This document shows, in pieces, positions 6,881 to 15,235 of a stretch of 27,194 bases of DNA. The stretch spans positions 1 to 27,194 of the forward strand of contig JBCCQN010000111.1 of assembly GCA_039024315.1 (NCBI GenBank). The letters are read 5' to 3'. Each line of letters begins with the position of its first letter. Position 1 is the stretch's first letter. This DNA is from JBCAWW01 sp039024315. GTDB lineage: Bacteria > Bacteroidota > Bacteroidia > J057. The notes beneath the pieces are model-generated. The model saw only the letters and a program-made list of their open reading frames with translations, was not told the DNA's origin and did not search any database. Both the position numbers and the translations under genes were made by a program.

Positions 6881-9238
6881 ATGTTACGATTTCTTTTTTG
6901 TATTTCCCTTTGGGGAACGCTTAGTTGTGCCTTTGGCCAAGAGCGCCCCAACATCCTCCTTTTGTTTAGCGATGATCAACGAGCTGATGCTTTAGGAGCC
7001 GCAGGTAATCCCTATATCGAGACGCCAAACCTAGATTCTTTAGCCGCGCAAGGCACTCACTTCACCCAAAACTACTGCATGGGTTCTCACCATGGAGCAG
7101 TCTGTGCTCCGAGTCGCGCCATGCTGATGTCAGGCCGATCTCTCTTCAATGTCTATGACCGCATCAATGGCTTACCGACTTTACCGATCAGTCTGCGACA
7201 GAACGGTTACCTCACTTTTGGTACTGGTAAGTGGCATAATGAGCGCGAAGCTTTTGCGGCTGGCTTTGAAAGGGGAGAAAACGTCTTCCTTGGCGGTATG
7301 AGTGATCACTATCATGTGCCAGTGCGGGATTTACAAGCCGATGGAACTTTTACCAAGGTCCAGCGCAAGGATTATTCAACCAGTCTTTTTGCGCAAAGCG
7401 CCATAGATTTTATCAAGGATTACGGTCAATCAGAGCAAGCGCAGCCCTTTTTTGCTTATGTCGCTTTTACGGCGCCGCATGATCCTCGTAGTCCTTTGCC
7501 CGCCTACGCCGAACGCTATGACCCTGCTGGCATACCCTTGCCGCCTGATGCGATGGAACAACATCCCTTTGATATTGGCCCTATGCTGATCAGGGACGAA
7601 GTATTAGGCGCTTGGCCGCGCACCCAAAGTCAACTCCGGTCCCAGATCGCTGATTATTATGCCATGATTACCCAGGTGGATGATGAAATCGGGCGAATCT
7701 TCCAACAGCTGCGAGCAGAGGGATTAGATGAAAACACCATCGTGATCTTTAGTAGCGATCACGGTCTAGGCATTGGTAGTCATGGACTACTCGGCAAGCA
7801 AAATCTTTACGAGTCAGGCATGCATAGTCCACTTATCATCGCTGGACCAGGCCTACCCAAGGGTCAGAAGCAGGATGCCCTTGTCTACCTCTACGACCTC
7901 TACCCTACTCTCTGCGATATGCTAGGGATAAGCGTTCCCCAAGGGGTGGAAGGCAAAAGTCTCCTCCCCATCATAAAGGAAGAAGAGGCAGACGTGAGAA
8001 AGTACCTCTTCACTACATATGGGACTACTCAGCGCGCAATCCGCGATGATCGCTGGAAAATGATTGTCTATCCACGAGTAGGCATCACTCAGTTTTTCGA
8101 CCTGCAAAACGACCCCTACGAACTAAGATCGCTAGAAAGGAAAGCGCATCCGTCAGACTATGATCGCTTGTACGCTCAGCTAAAGGCCCATCAAGAAACA
8201 TATAATGATACCCTCAACTTAGAGGATCCTGAACCCAAAAATCCAAGTTTTGATCCCACAGGAGTCCGTCGTAGGCCAGACCGCCACCAACCGATATACA
8301 ATCTTTGGCATTATTTCGCGGAGCCAGCCGGAGCGGGCAAAATACTGGTCTATGAGGAGGAGATGCTGGAGATATTCCCGCCCGAGATACGAGTCGAAAT
8401 GCTAGGAGACACTTTTGGCTTTACCGAAGGCCCTGTTTGGCATCCGGACGGACATCTGCTTTTTAGCGATATTCCTCGCAACACCATCTACCGTTGGGAG
8501 GAAGGAAAAGGCTTTAGTGTTCACCTCAATCCCTCGGGCAATAGTAATGGCCTCGCCATTGATGCCCAAGGCAATCTGATCGCCGTGCAGCATGGGGAGA
8601 GACAAGTCGTTCGCCTAGGCGAAAAAGAAAAAGTACTGGCCGACAAATACAAAGGCAAACAACTCAACAGTCCCAATGACCTCGCCATCCATAGCAATGG
8701 CAATATTTATTTCACCGATCCTCCTTGGGGATTGGGCAGTGGACCTGATAAATGGGATTATCATCCTGATAAAGAGATTAGTTTCAATGGCGTTTACCTA
8801 CTCAAAGGCAAGAAGTTGATCTTGCTTGACTCTTCTCTCTATCGTCCCAATGGCATTGCCCTTTCGTCAGATGAACAGTTTCTCTACGTCGGCAACAATC
8901 AATTTAAGGAGCGAAGCATCACCCTCAAAATAGATCGCACCCACAAGACTTGGTACCGCTATCTGATCAATGAGGATGGCACCCTTGGCGAGCGTATGGA
9001 GTTCCTCAAACCGCCTAATCCCTATTTGGTAGGCAATCCCGACGGTATGAAGATCGACAGCAAGGGTTATTTCTATTGTACGGGGCCAGGAGGACTCTTA
9101 CTCTTCAATCCGACAGGCAAGTATTTGGGTACGCTTATGCTGCCCCAAATCCCTACGAATGTCGCTTTTGGCGAGGATGGATACCTCTATATTACCGCGC
9201 GCAATGCAGTCTACAGAGTGAAATTACTCAGCCAATAG
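6881..9238 (+). CDS. Secreted sulfatase fused to an SMP-30/gluconolactonase domain
   Basis: A 785-residue two-enzyme protein with a signal peptide (about 1-19). Residues of about 22-450 are a type I sulfatase. Asp30-Asp31 are metal ligands, and CAPSR (75-79) is the C-x-P-S-R signature whose Cys75 becomes formylglycine. GTGKWHN, SSDHGLGIGSHG (Asp293, His294, His301) and GKQNLYESG complete the site. After a Pro-rich linker (about 450-505) comes a six-bladed SMP-30/gluconolactonase propeller (about 508-785) with ligands Glu516, Asn599, Asn657 and Asp721. Both sites look intact. Sulfate-ester removal and lactone hydrolysis on the same sugar is a reasonable inference. The reading frame is continuous with no sign of frameshift repair. 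The 3' end overlaps the convergent TlpA-like gene by 15 bp. Two AAGCGTT motifs with C-rich stems occur near 6905-6922 and 7930-7947. Confidence 0.88.
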   Translation: MLRFLFCISLWGTLSCAFGQERPNILLLFSDDQRADALGAAGNPYIETPNLDSLAAQGTHFTQNYCMGSHHGAVCAPSRAMLMSGRSLFNVYDRINGLPTLPISLRQNGYLTFGTGKWHNEREAFAAGFERGENVFLGGMSDHYHVPVRDLQADGTFTKVQRKDYSTSLFAQSAIDFIKDYGQSEQAQPFFAYVAFTAPHDPRSPLPAYAERYDPAGIPLPPDAMEQHPFDIGPMLIRDEVLGAWPRTQSQLRSQIADYYAMITQVDDEIGRIFQQLRAEGLDENTIVIFSSDHGLGIGSHGLLGKQNLYESGMHSPLIIAGPGLPKGQKQDALVYLYDLYPTLCDMLGISVPQGVEGKSLLPIIKEEEADVRKYLFTTYGTTQRAIRDDRWKMIVYPRVGITQFFDLQNDPYELRSLERKAHPSDYDRLYAQLKAHQETYNDTLNLEDPEPKNPSFDPTGVRRRPDRHQPIYNLWHYFAEPAGAGKILVYEEEMLEIFPPEIRVEMLGDTFGFTEGPVWHPDGHLLFSDIPRNTIYRWEEGKGFSVHLNPSGNSNGLAIDAQGNLIAVQHGERQVVRLGEKEKVLADKYKGKQLNSPNDLAIHSNGNIYFTDPPWGLGSGPDKWDYHPDKEISFNGVYLLKGKKLILLDSSLYRPNGIALSSDEQFLYVGNNQFKERSITLKIDRTHKTWYRYLINEDGTLGERMEFLKPPNPYLVGNPDGMKIDSKGYFYCTGPGGLLLFNPTGKYLGTLMLPQIPTNVAFGEDGYLYITARNAVYRVKLLSQ

Positions 9239-10462
9239 CTTTTCGATAAAGCCTTCATAATCCTCGCGGTAGCGAAGATAAATATCGCCTGTACCTGGAC
9301 CATTAAATCCGGTATGAATGCGTCTAATATCTCCTTTTCGATCGATATAAATACTGGTCGGATAGGAGATAATTTTGTTGAGCATGGGTAGCTTTTCACT
9401 GGCGATATCTTTGTCATTGACAGCTGCGGCAATGAGGAAAGGATACTCCAGTTCGAGTTTGTCAACGAGACGCTGGACATTGCGTTGGGCGAGGCCCAAA
9501 TCCCCCCTACTACGCTCAAAAGCTAGGGCCACGATTTCTAGCCCCTGCTCATGGTAGCGGTCGTACCACTGTTTGTAGAGTTGGGTTTCGTCTAAGCAGT
9601 TGGGGCACCATGAACCCATGATTTGGATCAGCACCACTTTGTCTTGAAAGCGGTCATCCTCCAACGACACAGGATTGTCTTCGAGATCAGGGAAACTAAA
9701 ACTGAGCTTGTCATAGCCTTCTTTGAGGTAGGTAAGCTCCTCCGGAGAACGCAAGCTCGCTTCAGCATTTTTGACCATCCAAAACGGCTCTTCCCAATGA
9801 TTACCAGACCAAAACGTTCCCCGCAGGGTGTCCCCCTCTAATTGGCCCTCAAATAAAAAGGCATGAGCGCCATCAAAGCAAGCCAATTGCAGCTTATCTC
9901 CATTGACGGCCCCTTCGAGAAAACGATAATCCCCCGTCTCTGTCAGGAAAGTTCCGCTCACATAATCCGCTTCCTGCTTAAAAGCGCCTACGGCAGGATA
10001 TTCATCTTCCAAATTATCGCTAAAGACCACTTCCCAATTGCCGTCGATTGCAAAATTCGCCTCTGCACTTTCAAAACGGGCCTGATCGCTCGGAAACATC
10101 TTAGCCGGAATTTGATAATCCACGCCACGAGAATAATTGAAGAAAGCCCCCGAAAGTTGCTTATCTGAAGCTATGCTCAATCGAAACTCTGAGTCAAAGA
10201 CAGGCATCCGAATGAATAGAGAATCTTGAGTAAGGGTAACATCATCTACCTCGATATTTTCGGCAGCATTATGTATAATCACTTGCCACTGTTCGGCGAC
10301 TTGTTTGAGGCTCAATTCAAAAGGCAGCGTTTGCTCAGGTATAAGCTGTAATTCGACTCTGTATGAACCTGCTGCAAGATCAGTTTGGCTTACAGCAGTC
10401 TTATCCTCCCCAGCACAAGCAAGCATCAGGGAGAAGGTGAATAAGTAAATTATCTTTTTCAT
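9224..10462 (-). CDS. TlpA-like thioredoxin-fold lipoprotein
   Basis: A 412-residue lipoprotein: the lipobox ends at Cys16 (FSLMLACAGED). The N-terminal ~240 residues are beta-rich and not identified. The C-terminal ~160 residues are a TlpA/ResA/AhpC-TSA thioredoxin fold with the redox motif W-C286-P-N-C289 in IMGSWCPNCLDE and the cis-Pro region YPTSIYIDRKGDI. It should act outside the inner membrane as a thiol-disulfide reductase. Proteins of this layout, with an N-terminal DUF-like domain, are common in Bacteroidota. Its ATG overlaps the purD stop by 4 nt (ATGA), so it is translated in the same operon as purD. Confidence 0.85.
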   Translation of the reverse strand: MKKIIYLFTFSLMLACAGEDKTAVSQTDLAAGSYRVELQLIPEQTLPFELSLKQVAEQWQVIIHNAAENIEVDDVTLTQDSLFIRMPVFDSEFRLSIASDKQLSGAFFNYSRGVDYQIPAKMFPSDQARFESAEANFAIDGNWEVVFSDNLEDEYPAVGAFKQEADYVSGTFLTETGDYRFLEGAVNGDKLQLACFDGAHAFLFEGQLEGDTLRGTFWSGNHWEEPFWMVKNAEASLRSPEELTYLKEGYDKLSFSFPDLEDNPVSLEDDRFQDKVVLIQIMGSWCPNCLDETQLYKQWYDRYHEQGLEIVALAFERSRGDLGLAQRNVQRLVDKLELEYPFLIAAAVNDKDIASEKLPMLNKIISYPTSIYIDRKGDIRRIHTGFNGPGTGDIYLRYREDYEGFIEKLLAE

Positions 10463-11724
10463 TTGAGTAAGTCTTGACCGATATCCCGACGATAAAACTT
10501 ACCGTCAAAGGAGATGTTTTCGGCATTGCGCAAAGATTGGCCTACCGCCTCCTCAATACTGTCGCCTAGCGAACTTATCGCAATTACGCGGCCGCCATTG
10601 GTAAGAACCCCTTCTTCCGTCTGTTTGGTACCCGCATGGAAGAGTATGGAACCCTCTACCTTATCAAAACCGCTCATCACTTTTCCCTTAGGATAGCTGC
10701 CCGGATAACCACCAGAAACCAGCATTACGGTAGTACAAGTCTTAGGGGAAATGGCCAGTGCCTTTTCATTCAAATTGCCATTGACTACGCCTTCAAACAG
10801 ATCCAAGAGGTCGGCATCTAGGCGAGGCATGATCACCTCGGTCTCAGGATCGCCCATGCGAACGTTGTATTCCAGCACATAGGCCTTGCCCTCTACAACC
10901 ATCAAGCCGATGAAGATGAAACCTTTATAGTCTAGTATTTCTGCTCGGATGCCATGTACAGTAGGCTGGACTATCTCCTTTTCTACTTTTGCCACAAAAG
11001 CCTCATCGGCAAAGGGAACCGGAGAAACTGCCCCCATACCACCTGTATTGAGTCCTGTATCACCTTCACCAATACGTTTGTAGTCTTTGGCAGAAGGCAG
11101 TAGGTGGTAGTGTTCACCATCGGTGAGGACAAAAATGGAGATCTCGATGCCTTTTAAAAACTCTTCGATCACTACAGTGGTGCCGGCTTCGCCGAACGCT
11201 TTGCCACTGAGCATCTCACGAGTAACTTCTTTGGCATGGGCGTGGGTTTCACAAATCAATACCCCTTTACCTGCTGCTAGGCCATCGGCCTTAACTACAA
11301 TAGGCAAATTTTGCTGATCGATAAAAGCCATAGCTTCCGCCTCTTCATGAGAATCGAAGACTGCATAAGCTGCCGTAGGAATGCCATACTTTTGCATGAA
11401 GCGCTTAGAGAACTCCTTGCTGCCTTCGAGTTGGGCGGCCTCTTGACTAGGACCGACGACGGCTATGCCTTTGGCTTGGAGAAAATCGGCAATGCCCTCC
11501 ACCAATGGCTGCTCCGGTCCGACTACGACCAGATCAATCCCTTTGCTGCTGACAAAGTTGGCTACTGCCTCATGGTCTGAGACATCAATACTGATATTGG
11601 TACCAACTTTACCGGTCCCGGCATTGCCGGGGGCGATAAAAATATGTTCGCAATGGGGAGATTGGGCCATTTTCCAAGCTAGGGCGTGTTCCCGGCCGCC
11701 TGATCCGATCAGCAAAATTTTCAT
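10459..11724 (-). CDS. purD: Phosphoribosylamine-glycine ligase (GAR synthetase)
   Basis: A 421-residue enzyme of de novo purine synthesis; it joins 5-phosphoribosylamine and glycine using ATP. The full-length hallmarks are present: the N-terminal Rossmann start MKILLIGSGGREHALA, the ATP-grasp segment VVKADGLAAGKGV (about 143-155), SGKAFGEAG, and the metal-binding EYNVRMGDPETEV (about 284-296). The length is normal for stand-alone PurD. An exact TAnnTTTG element (11729-11736) ends 4 nt before the ATG, so the transcript may be leaderless. It is the first gene of an operon with the TlpA-like lipoprotein, an odd partner for a purine gene. A mini-hairpin element lies within it at 11184-11201. Confidence 0.97.
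   Translation of the reverse strand: MKILLIGSGGREHALAWKMAQSPHCEHIFIAPGNAGTGKVGTNISIDVSDHEAVANFVSSKGIDLVVVGPEQPLVEGIADFLQAKGIAVVGPSQEAAQLEGSKEFSKRFMQKYGIPTAAYAVFDSHEEAEAMAFIDQQNLPIVVKADGLAAGKGVLICETHAHAKEVTREMLSGKAFGEAGTTVVIEEFLKGIEISIFVLTDGEHYHLLPSAKDYKRIGEGDTGLNTGGMGAVSPVPFADEAFVAKVEKEIVQPTVHGIRAEILDYKGFIFIGLMVVEGKAYVLEYNVRMGDPETEVIMPRLDADLLDLFEGVVNGNLNEKALAISPKTCTTVMLVSGGYPGSYPKGKVMSGFDKVEGSILFHAGTKQTEEGVLTNGGRVIAISSLGDSIEEAVGQSLRNAENISFDGKFYRRDIGQDLLK
11184..11201 (-). repeat. AAGCGTT mini-hairpin element, inside purD
   Basis: AAGCGTT, perfect stem CGGC / GCCG, loop GAA, encoding the conserved AFGEAG stretch of PurD. Because the protein sequence is conserved, codon choice rather than insertion may have created this copy. 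Confidence 0.45.
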
Positions 11725-11728
11725 GCGG

Positions 11729-11736
11729 CAAAGGTA
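11729..11736 (-). promoter_or_regulatory. Bacteroidota-type -7 element at the purD start
   Basis: The minus strand reads TACCTTTG, an exact match to TAnnTTTG, with only CCGC between it and the ATG. Transcription would start at or next to the A of ATG. The -33 box is weak (TTTC about 16 nt upstream). Confidence 0.45.
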
Positions 11737-11777
11737 GGAAAGTCAATCTTAGAAACCAGAAGGGAGGCAGAGAAAAA

Positions 11778-11842
11778 TTGTTGATTGGTTGAGTTGTTGA
11801 GTTGTTGAATCAAAAATTCAACCCTTCAACCCTTCAACAACT
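11778..11842. repeat. GTTGA-type tandem/inverted repeat tract
   Basis: Short units of GTTGA(G/T) run rightward into GTTGAAT (11804-11810), a 5-nt loop, ATTCAAC (11816-11822), then repeated CCCTTCAAC units. The tract can fold into an imperfect long hairpin. It fills the gap between the stop at 11847 and purD, so it might end transcription of the lipoprotein operon, although no adjacent T-run supports this. Confidence 0.55.
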
Positions 11843-11846
11843 ATTT

Positions 11847-12959
11847 TCACCGCCTTACCAGCTCCCAAGTACGGTAGGCAATGCGCTCATCCCCATTTTC
11901 ATCGATCAGACCTGTGTCTCGCCACAGTTTACCGATGTCTTTTACCTCCTCCGGAAAAATCTCCCATAGGCGATCATAATCGCGATGCGACCACCAGATA
12001 ATGAATAGATATTCATTTACTTGGGCATTGAGCAGCAGGGTTTCTAAGTATTCGTTTTGCTCGCATTGGCTGCTGGGAATATCAATTTCGTAGGAAGGCA
12101 CACTCAAATCCTCCGCTAGATGGGTAGTTTCTACAAAAGCGATGGGAATATCGATCTGCTCATGCAGGAAGTCAAAGCTCTTTTGAAACTGTCGGGCTCG
12201 CTTTTGTCCTTTGAAAAAGGGATAAAAGCTAATAGCCGCAAAATCGAGTTGGTTCACATAATTGGATAAGTCTGCTAGATAGGCAGCTGGATCATTGACT
12301 TCGGCTTCAAACCAATTATGTAGGGTGACTGATTCAGAGACCAAGACCGCTGGGTAGCTTGCTTTGAGATTTGTGCGAATCTTGGCGCTGAGATTTTGAT
12401 AAGCTTCCCACTTAGCAGGATCGTGCAAGTAAAGCTCATTTACCTCCATGGCCATCACCAAGTATTGAGGTTGGAAACGATCCAGAAGTTGCCGCAGATA
12501 AGCTTCATAAACCTCCACGATCTTGGCATCATCTAGCTTTTCATGAGCAGGTAGGTAGCCATCTCTATCTGCCAGCAAATCACTGCGATCCATATTCAAT
12601 AAGCTCACCGACAGCAATAAGTCATGCCCAACAGGCCGTTGCGCGAAGCGAAAATCCCAATCCGCCTGTAATGCCTCCGGCAAGGGAGCATTGGCTTCTA
12701 AAGCGCGCCAGGGTATGTATTCATCAATTTGCTCGGAATAGACATCCGCATGTTTGCTGATAAAATGATAGGTCTCTCGTCGGTCACTTTCATCAGGACC
12801 AAAACTCCAGGTCGAAAAACCCATCTTGAACTTGCGTTCGGCATAGTCTGAAAAAAAGGAAGGGGTCTCACACAAAGGTGCGAGACCAGCCTTCTGACAG
12901 CCCAAACAGAAAGTGATGAGCAATGATGGAATAATAATGAAGCACTTTAAACGATTCAT
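11847..12959 (-). CDS. Lipoprotein with clan-A-like TIM-barrel glycosidase fold
   Basis: A 370-residue probable lipoprotein (signal ending at Cys21, FCLGC, a loose lipobox). The body resembles retaining clan GH-A glycosidases, most like endo-galactanase-type (GH53) enzymes: MAMEVNE has Glu175 at the position of the acid/base, FAAISFYPFFKG matches the Y-P strand, and IAFVETTH has Glu277 at the position of the nucleophile. MGFSTWSFGPDESDR near the N terminus is the first barrel strand. Activity and substrate are unknown and the family could be a non-GH53 relative. Its ATG overlaps the stop of the upstream lipoprotein gene by 1 nt, so the two are co-translated. Confidence 0.65.
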   Translation of the reverse strand: MNRLKCFIIIPSLLITFCLGCQKAGLAPLCETPSFFSDYAERKFKMGFSTWSFGPDESDRRETYHFISKHADVYSEQIDEYIPWRALEANAPLPEALQADWDFRFAQRPVGHDLLLSVSLLNMDRSDLLADRDGYLPAHEKLDDAKIVEVYEAYLRQLLDRFQPQYLVMAMEVNELYLHDPAKWEAYQNLSAKIRTNLKASYPAVLVSESVTLHNWFEAEVNDPAAYLADLSNYVNQLDFAAISFYPFFKGQKRARQFQKSFDFLHEQIDIPIAFVETTHLAEDLSVPSYEIDIPSSQCEQNEYLETLLLNAQVNEYLFIIWWSHRDYDRLWEIFPEEVKDIGKLWRDTGLIDENGDERIAYRTWELVRR

Positions 12960-13774
12960 CAGATACTGAATGGGAAGCTATTGCCATTGTAAAGGATGCT
13001 GCCGTCATTGTCGCAAGCTCCGGTCCCATAATCGACTTCTAGCATGCCATTGAACTCGGTAGAGCTAATCTCAATACTCCCACTCGAGGGAAGCTTTTTG
13101 CCCGCAATCAGACAGTCAACTTTGTAAAGCAGGGGGATATTGATCTTGAGATTGTAAGCTTGTCCTTGCGCGTTGTAGCCACCGGCAAATCCGGTGATTT
13201 CGTGTGCATCATCTGTGGGATCTAGGGGCGTATTTTCGCCCGCTACCCAAGTCATAGTTCGGCTACCGTCAAAGCCTTCAACATCGCCATTGACTTTGGT
13301 GACTTTGCCATCGATGATACTGACGGTATAAAAGAGTTGTCCTGCCGCATTGCGATCAAAACTCGCGATCGAAAGCGTGCCATCTAGCTGCTCTCCGTTT
13401 TCTTGATAGGCATCAAAAGTGATACTAAATACTGCCCCAGGCTGACGGTAACGGCCAATGTAATTGATAATGATCTTTCCGGCTCGCGTGATACCATTGT
13501 TGGTGCAGCCAGAACCAAAGTCAATGATGATTTCTTTAGCGGCGGTATCTGACTCAACGTTTGCGCAAAAGGTACTGGTCTTTTTGGGGCCAAGGGTTGC
13601 AAGGCTAAAATCCACCAAACGGATCACATTGTCAAAGTTGGCTTCTGCGGCAATAATGGCCTTGGCGGCTTCCATGTCTGGCTCTTCTTCCTTAGGATTG
13701 ACCGTTTGCGGATCACAAGAAAAAAGACCGATCGCTAGGATGCTAAGGAAGAAGCTGATTTTAATGGTTTTCAT
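12959..13774 (-). CDS. Lipoprotein of unknown function
   Basis: A 271-residue protein with a signal and lipobox ending at Cys20 (IGLFSCDP). I recognise no domain. After an acidic, flexible start, the rest appears to be beta-strand-rich, with repeated GxxxxxxG-type turns and paired Cys residues (TFCANV...GCTNNG; DCLIAG...GACDNDG) that could form disulfides. Glycine-rich strands such as GKIIINYIGRY suggest a beta-sandwich. It is the first gene of a two-gene unit with the TIM-barrel lipoprotein, so a shared envelope role is likely. No consensus promoter is visible upstream. Confidence 0.75.
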   Translation of the reverse strand: MKTIKISFFLSILAIGLFSCDPQTVNPKEEEPDMEAAKAIIAAEANFDNVIRLVDFSLATLGPKKTSTFCANVESDTAAKEIIIDFGSGCTNNGITRAGKIIINYIGRYRQPGAVFSITFDAYQENGEQLDGTLSIASFDRNAAGQLFYTVSIIDGKVTKVNGDVEGFDGSRTMTWVAGENTPLDPTDDAHEITGFAGGYNAQGQAYNLKINIPLLYKVDCLIAGKKLPSSGSIEISSTEFNGMLEVDYGTGACDNDGSILYNGNSFPFSI

Positions 13775-14070
13775 CTTAGTATGAATTAAAATTTCTGTGT
13801 TTGTCGAAACTGTGTTTCTGTCTCTAAGACAAAGCCCAAATTGCTCCCCCCTATCTGGGGTGGTATTTTTTTGTCTCTCGACAATCGGTAGTTATGCGGT
13901 AGTACGAAACGCTTATCCTTCGGCAACATCCATTTTAACCTACTGTTGCTCAGTCTATTCTTATGAAGGAAGCTCTATTTGTGCCGTACTACCCCTATTG
14001 ACGATATTGAGATCACACATCCCAAAAGGCTCATTTCCAAGCGCAGTCGAGACATACAATCACAATCAAA
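13775..14070. other. Divergent intergenic region without a clear gene
   Basis: This region separates the lipoprotein operon (minus) from the 14071 gene (plus). It contains CCCC-TATCT-GGGG followed by a run of T (13848-13871), and a 9-bp inverted repeat, GGTAGTACG (13898-13906) and CGTACTACC (13985-13993), around 78 nt. AAACGCTTATCC near 13907 resembles the mini-hairpin element but has no stem. An open frame from 13797 runs into the next gene and has no coding character. Confidence 0.4.
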
Positions 14071-14484
14071 ATGAAAAATTTATTTCTCCTCCTTTTCACC
14101 CTTTCTTGCCTAAATGGCTTTAGCCAACAGGAGCAATTTGAGGTACTTGAACCCATTAGCTTTTCGGGTCTAAACAGCCAAACAGTACTCGACTCCATCC
14201 ATTTTATACCAGGCGATATTGTGCCCTACAAAGAATCGTTTGGCGTTTTAGTTATTGAAAAAGGGGATGTTACCGTCCGCACTGATTATAAATACTTGAA
14301 GAAACTAGCAGATGATGGCAAGATCAAACTTTCGGAAGCTATCTTAGCCCCCAAAACTCTCTTAACAGCCGAGGAAACGCTATTGAAAAAAATCAACAAC
14401 AAACTAAATTTCCTGGTGGGGGCGACGGTTATCAGTGTGGGAGCGGGCATTATATCGCTGATCAATCTGCTCCGATCTGAGTAG
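14071..14484 (+). CDS. Small envelope protein of unknown function
   Basis: A 137-residue product with an N-terminal signal peptide (about 1-19, LNGFSQQ) and a single hydrophobic helix near the C terminus (about 113-133, NFLVGATVISVGAGIISLINLL). The middle is mixed alpha/beta with no motif that I recognise. VLDSIHFIPGDIVPYKESFGVLVIEKGD may form a small beta domain. With an export signal and a tail helix it would lie in the periplasm, anchored to the inner membrane. There is no clear operon partner. Confidence 0.65.
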   Translation: MKNLFLLLFTLSCLNGFSQQEQFEVLEPISFSGLNSQTVLDSIHFIPGDIVPYKESFGVLVIEKGDVTVRTDYKYLKKLADDGKIKLSEAILAPKTLLTAEETLLKKINNKLNFLVGATVISVGAGIISLINLLRSE

Positions 14485-14549
14485 CAGATTGAGTCGATAG
14501 ATTCAATGTTCAGGCCCTAAGGTTAAGGTGGGGAGGCGACCTTTTGTTA

Positions 14550-14567
14550 CTGCTGCGCAGAACGCTT
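14550..14567 (-). repeat. AAGCGTT mini-hairpin element, copy 4
   Basis: AAGCGTT, stem CTGC / GCAG, loop GCA, then TAA. It lies between genes, about 65 nt after the stop at 14484. Confidence 0.7.
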
Positions 14568-14613
14568 GGCTCTACTTTGAGGTATAAGGGTTTGTAAAGT
14601 AATTTCAATCAGC

Positions 14614-15126
14614 ATGTATGACCTTGACCTTGTACTCAGAAAAATCACCCTCGAAGATTGCGCACCCATCAGCCAAGCTTTCAAAGCTCAAGGCTGGAAT
14701 AAGCCGCAAAAACAGTACGAACACTATCATCAGCTCCAAGAGAGCGGGATACGTGATGTCATCATTGCGGACTATCAAGCTGAGTTTGCCGGCTACTTGA
14801 CGATCATGTGGGAATCAAACTATGGCCCCTTCAAAGCAGCAGGCATTCCCGAAATTGTTGATTTCAATGTGCTGAAAAAATTTCAGCGCCGCGGCATAGG
14901 TAGTGCCTTAATGGATGAAGCGGAGACGCGAGTCAAAAAAAGATCTCCAATTTGCGGCATCGGTGTAGGCATGCTCAAAAGCTATGGGGCCGCGCAAATC
15001 CTCTATGTCCAAAGGGGTTATATCCCAGACGGCAGCGGTTTATATAATGACGACCAAGCATTGGACTATGGCGATACCGTCATCATGGGGGATGGAGTGG
15101 TATTGCATCTCACTAAAACGCTCTAA
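14614..15126 (+). CDS. GNAT-family N-acetyltransferase
   Basis: A 170-residue single-domain acetyltransferase. VLKKFQRRGIGSALMDEAE (about 88-106) is motif A with the R-R-G-I-G acetyl-CoA loop, and GAAQILYVQRGYIPDGSGLY is motif B. It lacks any signal peptide, so it is cytoplasmic. The substrate is unknown; DYGDTVIMGDGVVLHLTKTL at the C terminus is typical of a group of small GNATs annotated only by family. It is not related in detail to the GNAT at 3199-4026. Confidence 0.87.
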   Translation: MYDLDLVLRKITLEDCAPISQAFKAQGWNKPQKQYEHYHQLQESGIRDVIIADYQAEFAGYLTIMWESNYGPFKAAGIPEIVDFNVLKKFQRRGIGSALMDEAETRVKKRSPICGIGVGMLKSYGAAQILYVQRGYIPDGSGLYNDDQALDYGDTVIMGDGVVLHLTKTL

Positions 15127-15182
15127 GCGAGTAGCACCCCATGATTATAATCATTGCTTATACTACTATAATCCCGATTTAT

Positions 15183-15214
15183 TTTGAGCAAATATACAGC
15201 TTTCGCTATTTTTG
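15183..15214 (+). promoter_or_regulatory. Complete Bacteroidota housekeeping promoter
   Basis: The -33 box TTTG (15183-15186), 20 nt of spacing, and the -7 box TATTTTTG (15207-15214) match the phylum consensus exactly. Transcription should start near 15219, leaving a leader of about 17 nt before the ATG at 15236. Confidence 0.75.
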
Positions 15215-15235
15215 CATCTAAAGATAAATTAGAAC

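Noticed and set aside
13797..14123. A 108-codon plus-strand open frame before the 14071 gene
   Set aside because: It overlaps the start of a gene with a clear signal peptide, shows no domain, and its composition is that of translated intergenic DNA.
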